Positions 33,600-44,085 of a stretch of DNA of 64,000 bases are shown in pieces; positions within the stretch are counted from its first letter, which is position 1, and each line of letters opens with the position of its first letter. Source of the stretch: Macrosoma leucophasiata (taxonomy: Eukaryota; Arthropoda; Insecta; Lepidoptera; Hedylidae); NCBI GenBank assembly GCA_036365455.1, contig JAWQUS010000030.1:16388001-16452000 (forward strand). The letters are read 5' to 3'. The notes under the pieces are model-generated. The model saw only the letters and a list, made by a program, of their open reading frames with translations. It had not been told where the DNA came from and searched no databases. A program made the position numbers and the translations under genes.

Positions 33600-35340
33600 A
33601 TAGGTACAAGTGACAAAAAAAAAACAGACTTCTTATGATCATGTCATTTCTTTCGTTCAACTAATAAACCATTAACATCTGTGACAATAAACATTATGCC
33701 GTGTCGAATTGAACTGCGATCATTTATTTATCTCCAATTGTAGCAAATTGCTTCGTTCGCTCTGATTGAGGTGCTCGTGGAATCTTGTTACGTCCCGATC
33801 TTATCGTGATGTCACTTTGATATAAAACACCGAGAGCACTGAAGATAAGTTGAGCGAACTGTCGACTTTAGGAAACTGTACACACTTCGCTGACGGATAC
33901 GAAATCTCAGATCTTAGACCTCAGGAATAGTAATGCGTCTACGTTTAAATCTCTTGGTTTTATGTGTCTATATATTTACATTGATTACTTATTATCAGTG
34001 TGAACTGTATGCTTGTTTGCCAATTTCGCTATATAAAAATGTAACTGCCTTGTTATGATCAAGTCATTTGCGTTCACCTAACAAACCATTAACATCTGTA
34101 ACAAAAAACATTTTCACGACCGTGTTAAATTAAACTGCGTTCATTTATTTATCTTCAATTGTACCAAATGGCTTCGTTCGCTCTGATTGATGTGTGCTCG
34201 TATAGCCTTGTTACGTCTCGATCTTATCGCGTTGTCACTTTGATATAAAACACTGAGAGCGCTGAAGTTAAGTAGAGCGACGCACATACAGGACCCAACA
34301 AGAAATGCACATCGACTTTAGGAAACGGTACACACTTCGCTTACGGATACGAAATCTCAGAGTTTAAACCTCAGGAATGGTAACGCGTCTACGTTATAGT
34401 CTCTCGTTCTATGTGTCGAGGTATTTGAATTGATTACTTATTTATCAATGTGAACTGTATTCTTGTTATTTATAAAAAGTAGTTTCCTAGTTCTGGTCAA
34501 GTCATTTCTTGTGTTCACCTAACAAACCATTAACATAAAACTGTACAAACTGTAACAAAAAAGATTTTCACGACCCTGTTAAATTAAACTGCGATCATTT
34601 ATTTGTCTTCAATTGTACCAAATTGCTTCGTTCGCTCTGATTGATGTGTGCTCGTAGAGCCTTGTTACGTCCTGATGTTATTGCGTTGTCATTTAGATAT
34701 AAAACACCGAGAGCACCGAAAATGTGGTGACCAACGCTCGTACACACTACAGTATACGAAAACATAAACACTTCGCTGACGGATACGAAATCCCGGAACA
34801 ACGCATTGTTCACGGTATTGGTTGGGACGTCTTCTAAGATTTCGTTCATCGCCTTAAACTACCTATTTTTAATTTTTGTCTGCAACTTTTGCAAAGTGCT
34901 TCGTTAACTTTGATTGAGGTGTTCGTAGAATCCTGTTACTTCCCGATCTTATGATGTTGTCACTTTTGATACAAAACACCGAGAGCATGGAAGACAGCTT
35001 ATAGGCTCCAGTGACTGAGCTTGTCCTCGTAGGTATTACCTTACCATAATCGTAAATAAATTAAATTGTAGTATATAGCGCTAATAATGTTTTCTCAGTA
35101 TTCGTTTATCGTTGTTTCAACGAATTTATATGTGATTATCCAATGGGGAGAAAATTCCACAAAATGACAATAGTTCTATCATCGACTCTTGCCTACGGAA
35201 GCAATCAAACATCGTCGACCACGTTGAATCGAATCGCGATTATTTATTTGTCTCCAATTACAGCAAATTGTTTTGTTCGCTCTGATTGAGGTGCTCGTAA
35301 AATCTTGTTACGTCCCGATCTTATCGCGTTGTCGCTTCTG
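33600..35340 (+). repeat. Five-unit diverged tandem array, ~420-440 bp period
   Basis: The block AAACCATTAACAT recurs at 33667, 34083 and 34523. The linked block TTCGTTCGCTCTGATTGA recurs at about 33752, 34174 and 34627, with weaker forms near 34900 and 35275. Each unit also has a GTTACGTCCCGATCTTATCG-like block and, in most, a GATATAAAACACCGAGAGC block. Units 1 and 2 carry the same degraded family B 3' piece (about 33905-34035 and 34365-34465). Unit 3 lacks it. Units 4 and 5 are partial. Confidence 0.7.
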
Positions 35341-35344
35341 TGAT

Positions 35345-36405
35345 TGGCGATGGCGTCATTTAGTGATGTTCGATATTATATCGATATTTGAAATATCAAT
35401 AGGATTAATTGTGTATCAACACTGAATATATTCTATGATTTTTCTATAAAGGAAGTATTATTATCGATATATTTTAGCTGACATACGACATACGAAATAT
35501 TGTTAATTGAAATGACTTTTCCTCCTTATATTTGGGACTAGCTTATGTCCGCGGACGTTTTGCATTAGTTTAGGTGGTGCTGTGTCAGTCATCCAGTCAG
35601 CCAGTCACTCAATCAGTAACGAAAGTGGTTCATAAATATATGGATATTATATTTTAGTTTCACGTTATGTGCATGTACAACATGTCGATGTTTCATTTTA
35701 GAAAAAGTATCGATATTTATTGTAAATTATCATCACTTACGTCGTTTTAGTTTCGAGAGTGTTGACCACTTTCTATTGGGGCACATAATTCTTCATAATA
35801 CTGTTCTAGAAACGTCATTTCGTATTAATGCCGTTCAGTCGATAGAGTTAACTTTCAGTAACTCTAGTCATCATGGTTGCACCACAGTCTAAAGAAAACG
35901 AACGTGTTAATTACCTGCAGTCATCCAACGAACGTGTAATGTCAGAGCAATCGTGCGGGGTGTGCGACGCGAGGGACGGAGGGGGCGGTACCAAGTAGCC
36001 CATACAAAAACTGTCATCTACTTGGGACTTAGCGATAAGGGGTGCGAGATTTAAAATTTCTTTTACTAAGTTTTTGGAAAGATGATATTGAAAAATTTGA
36101 TGTCAACTTTACTGTTAATATTGTATTCTAATTTTCATTTATTAATAATATCTGTTATATTTTACACTTTACGTACATACTTACTTCACAAAACGAAAAA
36201 ATCTTTAAAGAAAACTCTAAATATTTTTTTTGTTTGTATGTATTTGATATTCGGATTATATTGAACGGAGTTAAAAAGGTATGGATTAATATTAGGATTG
36301 GTACATTATAATTGTTAGAATTATGGCGTACTGATAGACCGCCCAACCGGAATACTGGTAGATTGATGATAGACTGGTAAATTGTTGATAGGTTGAGATA
36401 TTTAT
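35345..36405. other. Unassigned interval
   Basis: No gene or repeat family was assigned. The stretch 35940-36050 is locally GC-rich (GTGCGACGCGAGGGACGGAG) but has no open frame of note. Confidence 0.35.
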
Positions 36406-36416
36406 AGTTCGATAGA

Positions 36417-36592
36417 TTTTTCCATTTTCTGAAGGCTTCCCAGTACCTCAAAGTTTGGTAAAGTGCCCGGAGATGTCAACAGGCTTGCCGACTGTTACAT
36501 GGGCCAAAACGTGACCGGCGAATCTAGGATGTATGCATGAATCCGATTTACCTCTCCCTATTCCTAAGGGGATTACAAGCGTGATGTTTTTA
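36417..36592 (+). repeat. Family F2 SINE body fragment
   Basis: Matches the body of the complete SINE at 41582: TTTGGTAAAGTGCCCGGAGA, TGTTACATGGGCCAAAACGT, then GGGGATTACAAGCGTGATG. The tRNA head is missing (5' truncation). Confidence 0.7.
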
Positions 36593-36599
36593 GCATTTT

Positions 36600-37685
36600 T
36601 ATATATGTTCAACGTAAACTGACGCGTTACAAACAACGTAAATAATAACCAAAAACGTGACAACCTTAATGATTTTTCGTTTTGATGGGTGAAGGCGGCA
36701 TATCACAAAACTTCAAAGGCGATAAACTACTGTATGTACTTATACTGTGGTTGCACTATGACTAAGAAATTTAATAGTCTTGTGATGTCATGAACTATTT
36801 GTATCGATAACATACTCGAGTTAACTATTACTCTAATTCTTCTACTTATTCTGAAAACCAGATCAATTTTCTTGAACGTCTTCTTGGTTTTTTTCACGAG
36901 TTGTTTTATGTGTTCGGTTTTATGTATACCAACACAAGCTCCGCCACTGAAGCGCTACCATCAGAAATATCTTGGGGGATGCGTACGTACATCATACGAA
37001 TATGTATTTTCTCTATTTTAATTTCAAATACGTATGTTATCTTGAAATACGAGAGTTGAATAACAAGTAAGTTTGCTATTTAATTTCACGAACACAACAA
37101 ACTCAGTTGCAAGGAAATGCAATTAGTTGCTGCTCCAGGAAAATCATAACTCATAAAAAGTTAATTTGTCTCAGTAACGCTCGGGAAATTAAGTTTTGGA
37201 CATTACCGTTCTTCATGACAATATGACTGTCCCCCATTTAACTTGTGCCAACGTTGTTAAGGCTCGACAAACACTCGTAAACGCAAATGAAAATTATTTT
37301 ACGGCAGTGAAAATTAGGTGCACTTTTTATCGACATCAAAACCATTGTTACAGACTTAACAAAAAATATAGTCGAAGAATTAAGACCGTTTTTTTTCAAT
37401 CGAACACAACTATTTTGACAGTAATATTTGGCTGCTCTTTTTGCTATAAACGAAATCATAACTTCCATTCAATTCATTTGTACTAGTAACAATGCGGCAG
37501 TTACATTTTTAACATTACCGTTCTTGATAATGTAACCTATAAACTTCTTCATAATATGACTGTCTCCCATTTGGAGTCTGCCTACGTTGTAAAGGCTCGG
37601 CAAATAGGTACTCGTAAAGGTACTTATATATATATATGAAAATTGTTTTCCAGCGATGTAATTGAGGCCAGATTTCTTTCATTTT
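36600..37685. other. Unassigned interval
   Basis: Contains a short direct repetition of TTCTTCATGACAATATGACTGTC.. type blocks (about 37209 and 37550) but no gene or named element. Confidence 0.35.
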
Positions 37686-37689
37686 ATGT

Positions 37690-37810
37690 TGGTGCCTTTT
37701 TATGGTTCTGTAGCTGAATGGCGATAAACGGAACCCTTGAATCCGTCATGTCTGTCTGTTTGTGCGTCCGTATGTCACAGCCATTTTATTCTGAAACTAT
37801 TAAGACTACA
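37690..37810 (-). repeat. Family L fragment
   Basis: Carries TGGCGATAAACGGAACCC and a GTCTGTCTGTTTGTGCGTCC stretch, as in the 10180-10845 element. Confidence 0.4.
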
Positions 37811-38104
37811 TACTTGTACTTGGTAGGTAGATGTGTTCTCTGAACCGCTTTACGAATTTTATACAAAACTAGCTAATCCGGCGAACTCCTTTCCGCCTTA
37901 AAATTCTCCAATAAATTAATTAATACTACTTACCATATCCTACCCTACTAAAGTGCTCCGTCTTAGATTTTTTTTTCTCTTTCCATGTACGAAATTTTGC
38001 TGTCAAATAGAAAGAAAAAGCTGACCAAAAGAAAGCTCTTCATTTTAATTTGAATTACTTGCTGAATGAATCAAAAGTTTTCCAAAACAAAAAAACTAAT
38101 CGGG

Positions 38105-38221
38105 TGCCAATGCATCTGCATTTTGACCATCGGTTATTGTGTACATATCTAGAGGTTACAGTATTCGATTACCATCAATGTGAACTGCATGATAATTTGC
38201 CACCACCGTAACATAAAAAAA
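38105..38221 (+). repeat. Family B repeat, 3' part
   Basis: The 3' ~115 bp of family B, from GCATCTGCATTTTGACC to the A-rich end. Confidence 0.7.
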
Positions 38222-38494
38222 GGTTTCCAATAGGGTTTGCTGATCCGAGAAATACATGTCACCTACACCACAAAACGTCCACTTGCCAAAACGGTCCCAT
38301 AAAATGCCATGGAGCGTCAACAAAGGGTCAGTTAAATCAGCACGGCCGCACAATATGGTTGACGAACCGTGGCGCGGGTGGGGCCACAAAGACTTGTTAC
38401 GGTCACGTAGTACGGGGCCGCGGGAAACTGGCGGTCCCTTTCGACACGCCTGACCCTATCCGTCAGATGCTGTTACTACTTACGATCAGTTTCC

Positions 38495-39012
38495 ATTTAA
38501 GGATGCTTTTCCACCAGAGATGTGCTATCCTACGTTGGTATGGATGCGTTTGATATCCACCGATCATATTAATTGGTGCACATAGCTTAACACCGGTGGA
38601 AACGGATTCAACTAATAGTCGTAACACACGTTCGGATTTGGTACAGAGCGGAAAGCGGATTCGGTACGCTCCGAACCAAATTTGGCCGTGTGTAGCGACC
38701 GCGGATTTGGTCCGATGCGGTCCGCTAGCGCACCGGTCGGCGGAGTCGGTCCGCCGGACCGAATCCGGTCGTGTGTTTCTACTATAACATATGTTTTATA
38801 TGGAAGGGTGTGCTATGGATGCGTGCTATGGATGCGAGCTATGGATGCGTGCTATGGGCCGTCGCGAGTGGTATAGCTAGCGTTCGCCGGTTCTCTACTA
38901 TCGATATATCGCATAGCTCGAGCTGCGCATCTTTCTCACGGAGCTAATTTGCGGCGGCGCATCTATTTTCCTCGTAAAGCAACATAGCTTAGTATTGGTG
39001 GAAACGGTCACA
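38495..39012 (+). repeat. Composite of foldback MITEs
   Basis: The outer module has ends CTTTTCCACCAGAGATGTG (about 38507) and ACCGGTGGAAACGG (about 38592), with another TTGGTGGAAACGG end at about 39009. A second module at 38628-38782 has inverse ends AACACACGTTCGGATTTGG and CCGAATCCGGTCGTGTGTTT. A third part is the 13-bp minisatellite at 38809. These read as MITEs inserted into each other. Confidence 0.55.
38809..38858 (+). repeat. 13-bp minisatellite
   Basis: Nearly four copies of GTGCTATGGATGC, one with GAG in place of GTG. Confidence 0.8.
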
Positions 39013-39067
39013 TAATTTCGCAGCGTAGATTTCACATCTTAGCAGCGTAGCTGCGTAGCACATCTCG

Positions 39068-39236
39068 TTTTTTATGTTATGGAAGTGGCAAACGAGCATG
39101 TAGTAAACGTTGATGTTAAGTGATGACTGCAGCCTATAGACACTTACACAAAGGCCAAGGTCAAAATGCAGATGCGTTACCACTCCTGAGGTTTAAGGTA
39201 TTATGCCTCTGCACCGGCAATTACATGGCCGTACAT
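39068..39236 (-). repeat. Family B repeat, 3' part
   Basis: Minus copy of the 3' ~170 bp. It breaks off at GGCCGTACATC and is followed by another repeat fragment. Confidence 0.75.
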
Positions 39237-39269
39237 CTTCGATGAGCACCCTAAATACCGATGATAGCG

Positions 39270-39460
39270 TAGGGATGTGACGTCCACATCGCCTGATAGT
39301 GGAGGGGAATTCTTTCGCTAGTGTAGTCTGACATCTGAGCAATAGCAATCGAATCATTCTAATTGGACGGTAGTGAATACGCGGGATGGGCAGAGGCATT
39401 TCGCGATAAAACTACCGTCTCTACGATTGCCAACCAGTCTGCCAAGCGTAACGATTATAA
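39270..39460 (+). repeat. Unclassified repeat shared with 53460-53665
   Basis: Shares GTGGAGG.GAATTCTT.CGCTAGTG and a TAGTGAATAC / TAGTAAATAC block with the region at 53460. At both places it adjoins a family B copy. Confidence 0.5.
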
Positions 39461-39464
39461 CATC

Positions 39465-40400
39465 TCCCCTAATGACGGAATGATTTTGTTCAGAAATGAG
39501 GATCATTGGAATCTATAATTGGTATTTTGTTTGTCAATTGATCATGAATCTGCGTTTCTATTCTCCCACCAAATCCATAGAAATGAATCTGTCATTTGTG
39601 TACAAATATAACCGTAAAAATATCGATTTGATGTATCATTGTCTGGGTTACTATTTTTCGTATACGGTATGCGTTTCAAAGCAAATTCTTTGTGAAAGAG
39701 GGATAGACAGACACGAGTTATATTTTTGCGTATATAAAGTTTTCATATTATTTTATTATATATCATAAATATTTTAAAAAATCTAATTAGCCTATTAATG
39801 AAAATATATGTAAAATTCTTTCCCGTGTGATAGTGAGGTTAATTTTAACATTAACCAGCGTAGTTTGGCTAGTAACGGTTAGCAGTTAAAGCAAAGACTT
39901 CATTTAACAATGTCGTTCAAATGTGTGTTCAAATGGTAAAACTTTCTTTATTACCCTTAACCGATACCTTAACAAATTTCCTAAAGCTAAAGTGAGATAA
40001 TGCAACCCAGACTAAAGATGACAAAGTGCTGCAGTAACTATTTATAATCAAGACTCCTCGTAATGTTACTTGCCAAAAAGTACGTACAACATTATGGTGG
40101 AAAATTCAAAATGTAGGAGCAAATATTTGACACACCTAACAGCAAACAGGCTGAACAGTGTAAGCTGTTGCAGAGTCAGAAGACTTAGCCACGTTTAAAC
40201 AGGTCAGCGTCTAACGAGTTTTTAACTTTTACGTTTATTAAACAGAAAGCTATTTTAGCGAGGCCGGTCGGCGTATCTTCTCGTTTAATGATTTGTTTTC
40301 TTTCATGTTACGGGTACAATAAATATATTAGATGAAAATTGAAAATAGAGTAAGTACATAGGTACAAACAGTGCGGGTACCTACTATAATAATATTGTTT
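39465..40400. other. AT-rich interval, nothing recognised
   Basis: Open frame 39496-39768 is AT-rich with no recognisable domain, and I do not support it as a gene. Confidence 0.4.
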
Positions 40401-40403
40401 TTA

Positions 40404-40681
40404 CTGGTGGTAGAGCTCCAGTGACGGAGCTCGCGGGGGTAGACACCACCGCATTACCTTATATACTTGCCTCTAAATGGTAGTGTTCAGCACTATCCGG
40501 TCAGGTGGTATTGTACGGCCCTGTAATTTCCGGCACAGAGGCATAACACCTTAGGCCTCAGGAGTGGTTACGCATCTGTATTTTGACCTTGGTCTTTGTG
40601 TGGGTGTCTATAGGCTGCAGTCATCACTTAACATCAATGTGAACGGCATGCTTGTTTACCACTTCCATTACTTAAAAAAAA
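40404..40681 (+). repeat. Family B repeat
   Basis: Full-length copy with a short deletion in the CACTATCGTGTTCCGGTC block. Confidence 0.85.
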
Positions 40682-41039
40682 GTATTTGGACTGAAGGACT
40701 CATTTGCACGGAAAGTCACAAACACCAACTAACTTTGAAATGTATATTAAGAATCGTCCAACATTTAAACTTATTTCTCTTTCTGCAGTCATTTGGTCAA
40801 TATAATTTATCTGCGACTACAGAAGTGTTGAACTTGTTAAAATCCTGAACTTGGGTAGTTTAAACTTCTTACTATAAATGCGAAAGTTTAAATGTTCCAG
40901 TCGCCGTTATGGCTGAATGGCTTTTAATAATACATGAATAAATATTTTTCACTTTGTAGATGTATTTGTAATAATCCGAACTAGCAATTGCTCTCACAAA
41001 AAGATTTGGTAAACTCAGATGATATAAAAATATAATAAA

Positions 41040-41283
41040 CTAGCTGACCCAGCAAACTTCGTATTGCCTCAGAATGAAATAATGTGTCAAAGGTTTGATA
41101 GATTTGTGTGAAAATATAATTGTGGTTTTGATTGTTTCCCTTCAATTCCTTCATATTTTCTTAGCTCTTAAACCTTCCCTGGGCTTTCAAAAATCATTCA
41201 AAACCAAAATTAGCCAATACGGTCCAGCCGTTCTCGAGTTTTAGCGAGACTAACGCACAGCAATTGATTTTTATATAAATAGA
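41040..41283 (-). mobile_element. Non-autonomous Helitron
   Basis: A 244-bp minus-strand relative of 26681-26938. The 5' end is TCTATTTATATAAAAATC and the 3' end GCTGGGTCAGCTAG. On the plus strand it lies between A (41039) and T (41284), with no target duplication. Confidence 0.8.
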
Positions 41284-41581
41284 TGGTGAACAGATAATTG
41301 AAGCAACCAACTTTGGTGGTAGCGAACGAACGACTATTTATTTCAAACTGTGCTGTGTCACATACAAACAGATTATTCATTCGTCAATCAAATACAGATT
41401 TTACATAATCTTATATTTAGTACGAAATATACTCCATAGATGGGGTTGCAGGTTTCATACGATGTTATTAACATTAAAAAAATATCGTGCTTTCCACTAA
41501 TTTTCTGTTACGGTAGTTGGGACAGAGTTTCAAATTGTTGAATCATGAGTAGTGAGCTAAGAAAAGTTTTAATATTAAACT

Positions 41582-41888
41582 GCCTCGGTAGCCTAGTGGT
41601 AGCAGGCCACTACTACTACGCTGAGGTCCTGGGTTCGATTCCCGCGTCGTGGGTTATATCGTGGATAATGGTGTAAAGTTCTTTATCTCTGGTTCTATTG
41701 TGATTTTCCATTTTCTGGAAGTTTTCCAGTACCGCGGCGTTTGGTAATGTGCCCGGAGATGGCAACAAGTTCGCCACCTGTTACATGGGCCAAAACGTAA
41801 CCGGCGAATCGTGGGTGTTAGCATGTATGGTTGAATGCATGCATTTACCTCTGCCTACCCCTTCGGGGATTACAGGCGTGAAGTTACC
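41582..41888 (+). mobile_element. Complete tRNA-derived SINE (family F2)
   Basis: A 307-bp element flanked by a perfect 13-bp duplication TTAATATTAAACT (41569-41581, 41889-41901). Box A TAGCCTAGTGG (about 41590) and box B GGTTCGATTCC (about 41632) match the RNA polymerase III consensus exactly, so the internal promoter looks intact. The body ends GGGGATTACAGGCGTGAAG. A headless relative is at 36417. Confidence 0.9.
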
Positions 41889-41906
41889 TTAATATTAAAC
41901 TCTTTG

Positions 41907-42158
41907 CTGGTGGTAAAGTTCTAGAATTGGAGGCCTAGGGCGTAGGCATCACTGCGGTACACAGGTTAGGTTAGGTTAGGTTAGGTGCGGTACACAGCTG
42001 CCGCCAAATGGTAGTGTCCAGAATTTTCGTGTTCCGGTTAGAGGTAATGTATGGCCTCGTTATGACTATCACGAAAGCAAAACAACTTAAGTGTCAGGGG
42101 TGGCAACGCATCTGCATTTTTGTCTTTCGGTTTTTGTGTAAATGTCTATAGGCTTCAG
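41907..42158 (+). repeat. Family B repeat, degraded, with telomere-unit insertion
   Basis: Diverged copy starting CTGGTGGTAAAGTTCTAG and ending near CTATAGGCTTCAG. A TTAGG array with flanking duplication interrupts it at 41953-41997. Confidence 0.7.
41953..41997 (+). repeat. Interstitial (TTAGG)4 with 12-bp flanking duplication
   Basis: G followed by four TTAGG units (41966-41985), the canonical insect telomere repeat. It is bracketed by a perfect 12-bp direct duplication TGCGGTACACAG (41953-41964, 41986-41997). Deleting the array and one duplicate restores a normal family B join (CACTGC..CTGCCGCCAAATGG). Confidence 0.9.
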
Positions 42159-42223
42159 CAGCTTTTCTCAAAGTGTCCTCCGCGGAACCCTGGGGCAAAG
42201 CCTTTGTAAGGGCTCCGCGAGAA

Positions 42224-42353
42224 TCTATACTAATATTATAAAGCTGAAGAGTTTGTTTGTTTGAACGCGCTAATCTCAGCGCTCATATCATCACGCTATG
42301 ACTAATAGGAACAGAGCAGCGCGGGCGAAGCCGAGGCGGGCCGATAGTACTAG
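42224..42353 (+). mobile_element. Short Helitron-like element
   Basis: Starts TCTATACTAATATTATAAAG and ends GGGCCGATAGTACTAG, a lepidopteran-type Helitron 5' end and CTAG 3' end. The next base is A and not T, so the 3' boundary is less secure. Confidence 0.5.
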
Positions 42354-42634
42354 ATATAATGAGTAAAATACACTTCTATCCATCAGTGTACTGATTCAGA
42401 GTTTTTTATGTATTCGATTACGAAACCGATATATGACTTCAACTCTCTTCGATCAAACAAATTGGTGAAAAATAAGAAACAGTTTCATACATCCCATTAG
42501 ATTTTTTTTTTATTTTGATAAACTACTAGCGACAAAAAATACAAAACTACGTTGTCTGTCAGTCACTCAGTAACGTAATAGATTTATATTGATTATAATA
42601 GGTACCTTTACACTTCCATTGTAAGATGATAACT

Positions 42635-42864
42635 AATTGTTTTATATTATTTCGCATTAACACATGCTTGTGAAATATATTTTATTTTTAAAGAAAAATG
42701 GAAAGAAAAATTTGACTTCAGGCGAGACTCGAGCCTGAAGTCCTTCTTCCAGGACTTCAGTAGCTCAATTGGAAGAGCGGCTGGACTAGATTCCCAGTAG
42801 GCCGCGAGTTCGAGTCTCGCCTGAAGTCAAATTTTTCTTTCTATTTTTCTTTAAAAATAAAATC
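42635..42864 (-). mobile_element. Family E foldback SINE with tRNA-like core, copy 3
   Basis: A compact copy (about 230 bp). The left arm AAAGAAAAATGGAAAGAAAA pairs with the right arm TTTTCTTTCTATTTTTCTTT, extended by GACTTCAGGCGAGACTCGA against TCGAGTCTCGCCTGAAGTC. The tRNA-like core is 42754-42829: acceptor ACTTCAG / CTGAAGT, D-stem GCTC/GAGC, and T-arm GCGAG TTCGAGT CTCGC. A possible short duplication ATAACT lies on both sides. The middle spacer of copies 1 and 2 is missing. Strand is given with the complete tail arm as 3' end. Confidence 0.7.
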
Positions 42865-42869
42865 ATAAC

Positions 42870-43717
42870 TTATTATTAATCTAAAATTATAATAATTAAA
42901 GAATGCATGTAACTTTTTCTTTTATTTTGGGGTTCAAAAATTTATCTTTTCAAAAGGGTTCCACCACCAAAAAAGTTTGAGAAACGCTGGGCTACAGTAT
43001 CTCAGATAGTTCACTGACAGACGAGCGGATAAATAGTTGAATATTATCAGAAAAACCTGTTTCGATCCACTTATAATTTATCTGGGGTCGGACTCGAAAG
43101 TATCTATACGAAAAAGGTCAACTCTACCTTACCTATCCTTGCAAAATATTAAGGCTCAATAAACTTGAAAAACCGCACGAGTCGCGTTTTGGACAATCTC
43201 CATTTAGGTGCTTACTCCAATAACAGTGAAGATTCAATTTGCTCGGAGCAAACTCAGACAAAACTTGACTTGACAGCCAGTCCGAGTGGTCTAAGAGCCA
43301 GTATCCACTTAGATTAAATCGACCAGACTGTAGTAGTTTATTGCAAACTATCAGCTACATTTTTGTATCAGATTTTCAAATAATAGAATCTATTGTAATT
43401 TTTACGAGCAAACGTCTTTAGCTACGTACCAAACATAAAAAAAAACCCCAAAATTCTACAAAATTCGACTTATTTACGTTTATTCTATGTAAAACTCCAA
43501 CGGTGGACATAGTAAAACATAATGAACGGTTAGATGGCAATGCCAGTTCATCATTACAAAATCGCAATTTCTGGCAAGAAGAAAAAATATTATCAGGTGG
43601 CACGTTTCATATGTTTATGTTCTAATAAGTATACATTATCTAGTTTCAAAATTTAGGTTGATGTCTTGTGAGGCTTTAGACTCAATTCATGTTAATAATG
43701 TATGAATATTAATTTCA
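42870..43717. other. Unassigned interval before the BEL/Pao element
   Basis: No coding exon or repeat family was recognised. Confidence 0.4.
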
Positions 43718-43722
43718 CGAGA

Positions 43723-44085
43723 TGTATATGAGGGCCTTGCGATGTCCTCGTCAACTTGATGGAGATTTAAATTAAATGCGAAATTTTATAACAACTTGCG
43801 TATAATTATGCGTAAAGATACAAGTGTACAGTTTTATGTGGGTTTAAAGGCGATCTCTTCGGTTCTGTAGAGTTCTAACGGTCTTCGAGTTTCTTGATGG
43901 CCCTACCACCCGTGGCCGAGCCGGTGATTTCATTGGCTGGCCGTAGCGGAAGTCATACGTCTACCAATGATGTCGCAGCCCGATGACGTCTCACAATTTG
44001 TGTGGTGGTCGCGGTGGCCGCCATAGTGTCTATGGTCGCAGTCGTGTGGCCTATTGGTCGACTGCGTCTATTGGTGGCTCGAACA
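43723..44085 (-). repeat. BEL/Pao 3' LTR
   Basis: 363 bp, TG...CA ended, indistinguishable by eye from 49788-50150. The integrase frame ends inside it at 44051. Confidence 0.95.

Noticed and set aside
41582..41655. Possible tRNA gene
   Set aside because: It is the head of a complete SINE with its own 13-bp target duplication.
42754..42829. Functional tRNA with anticodon AGA
   Set aside because: The core pairs well, but it has an extra base before the anticodon stem, a pyrimidine at position 37, and no long variable arm as serine tRNAs require. It lies in a repeated element.
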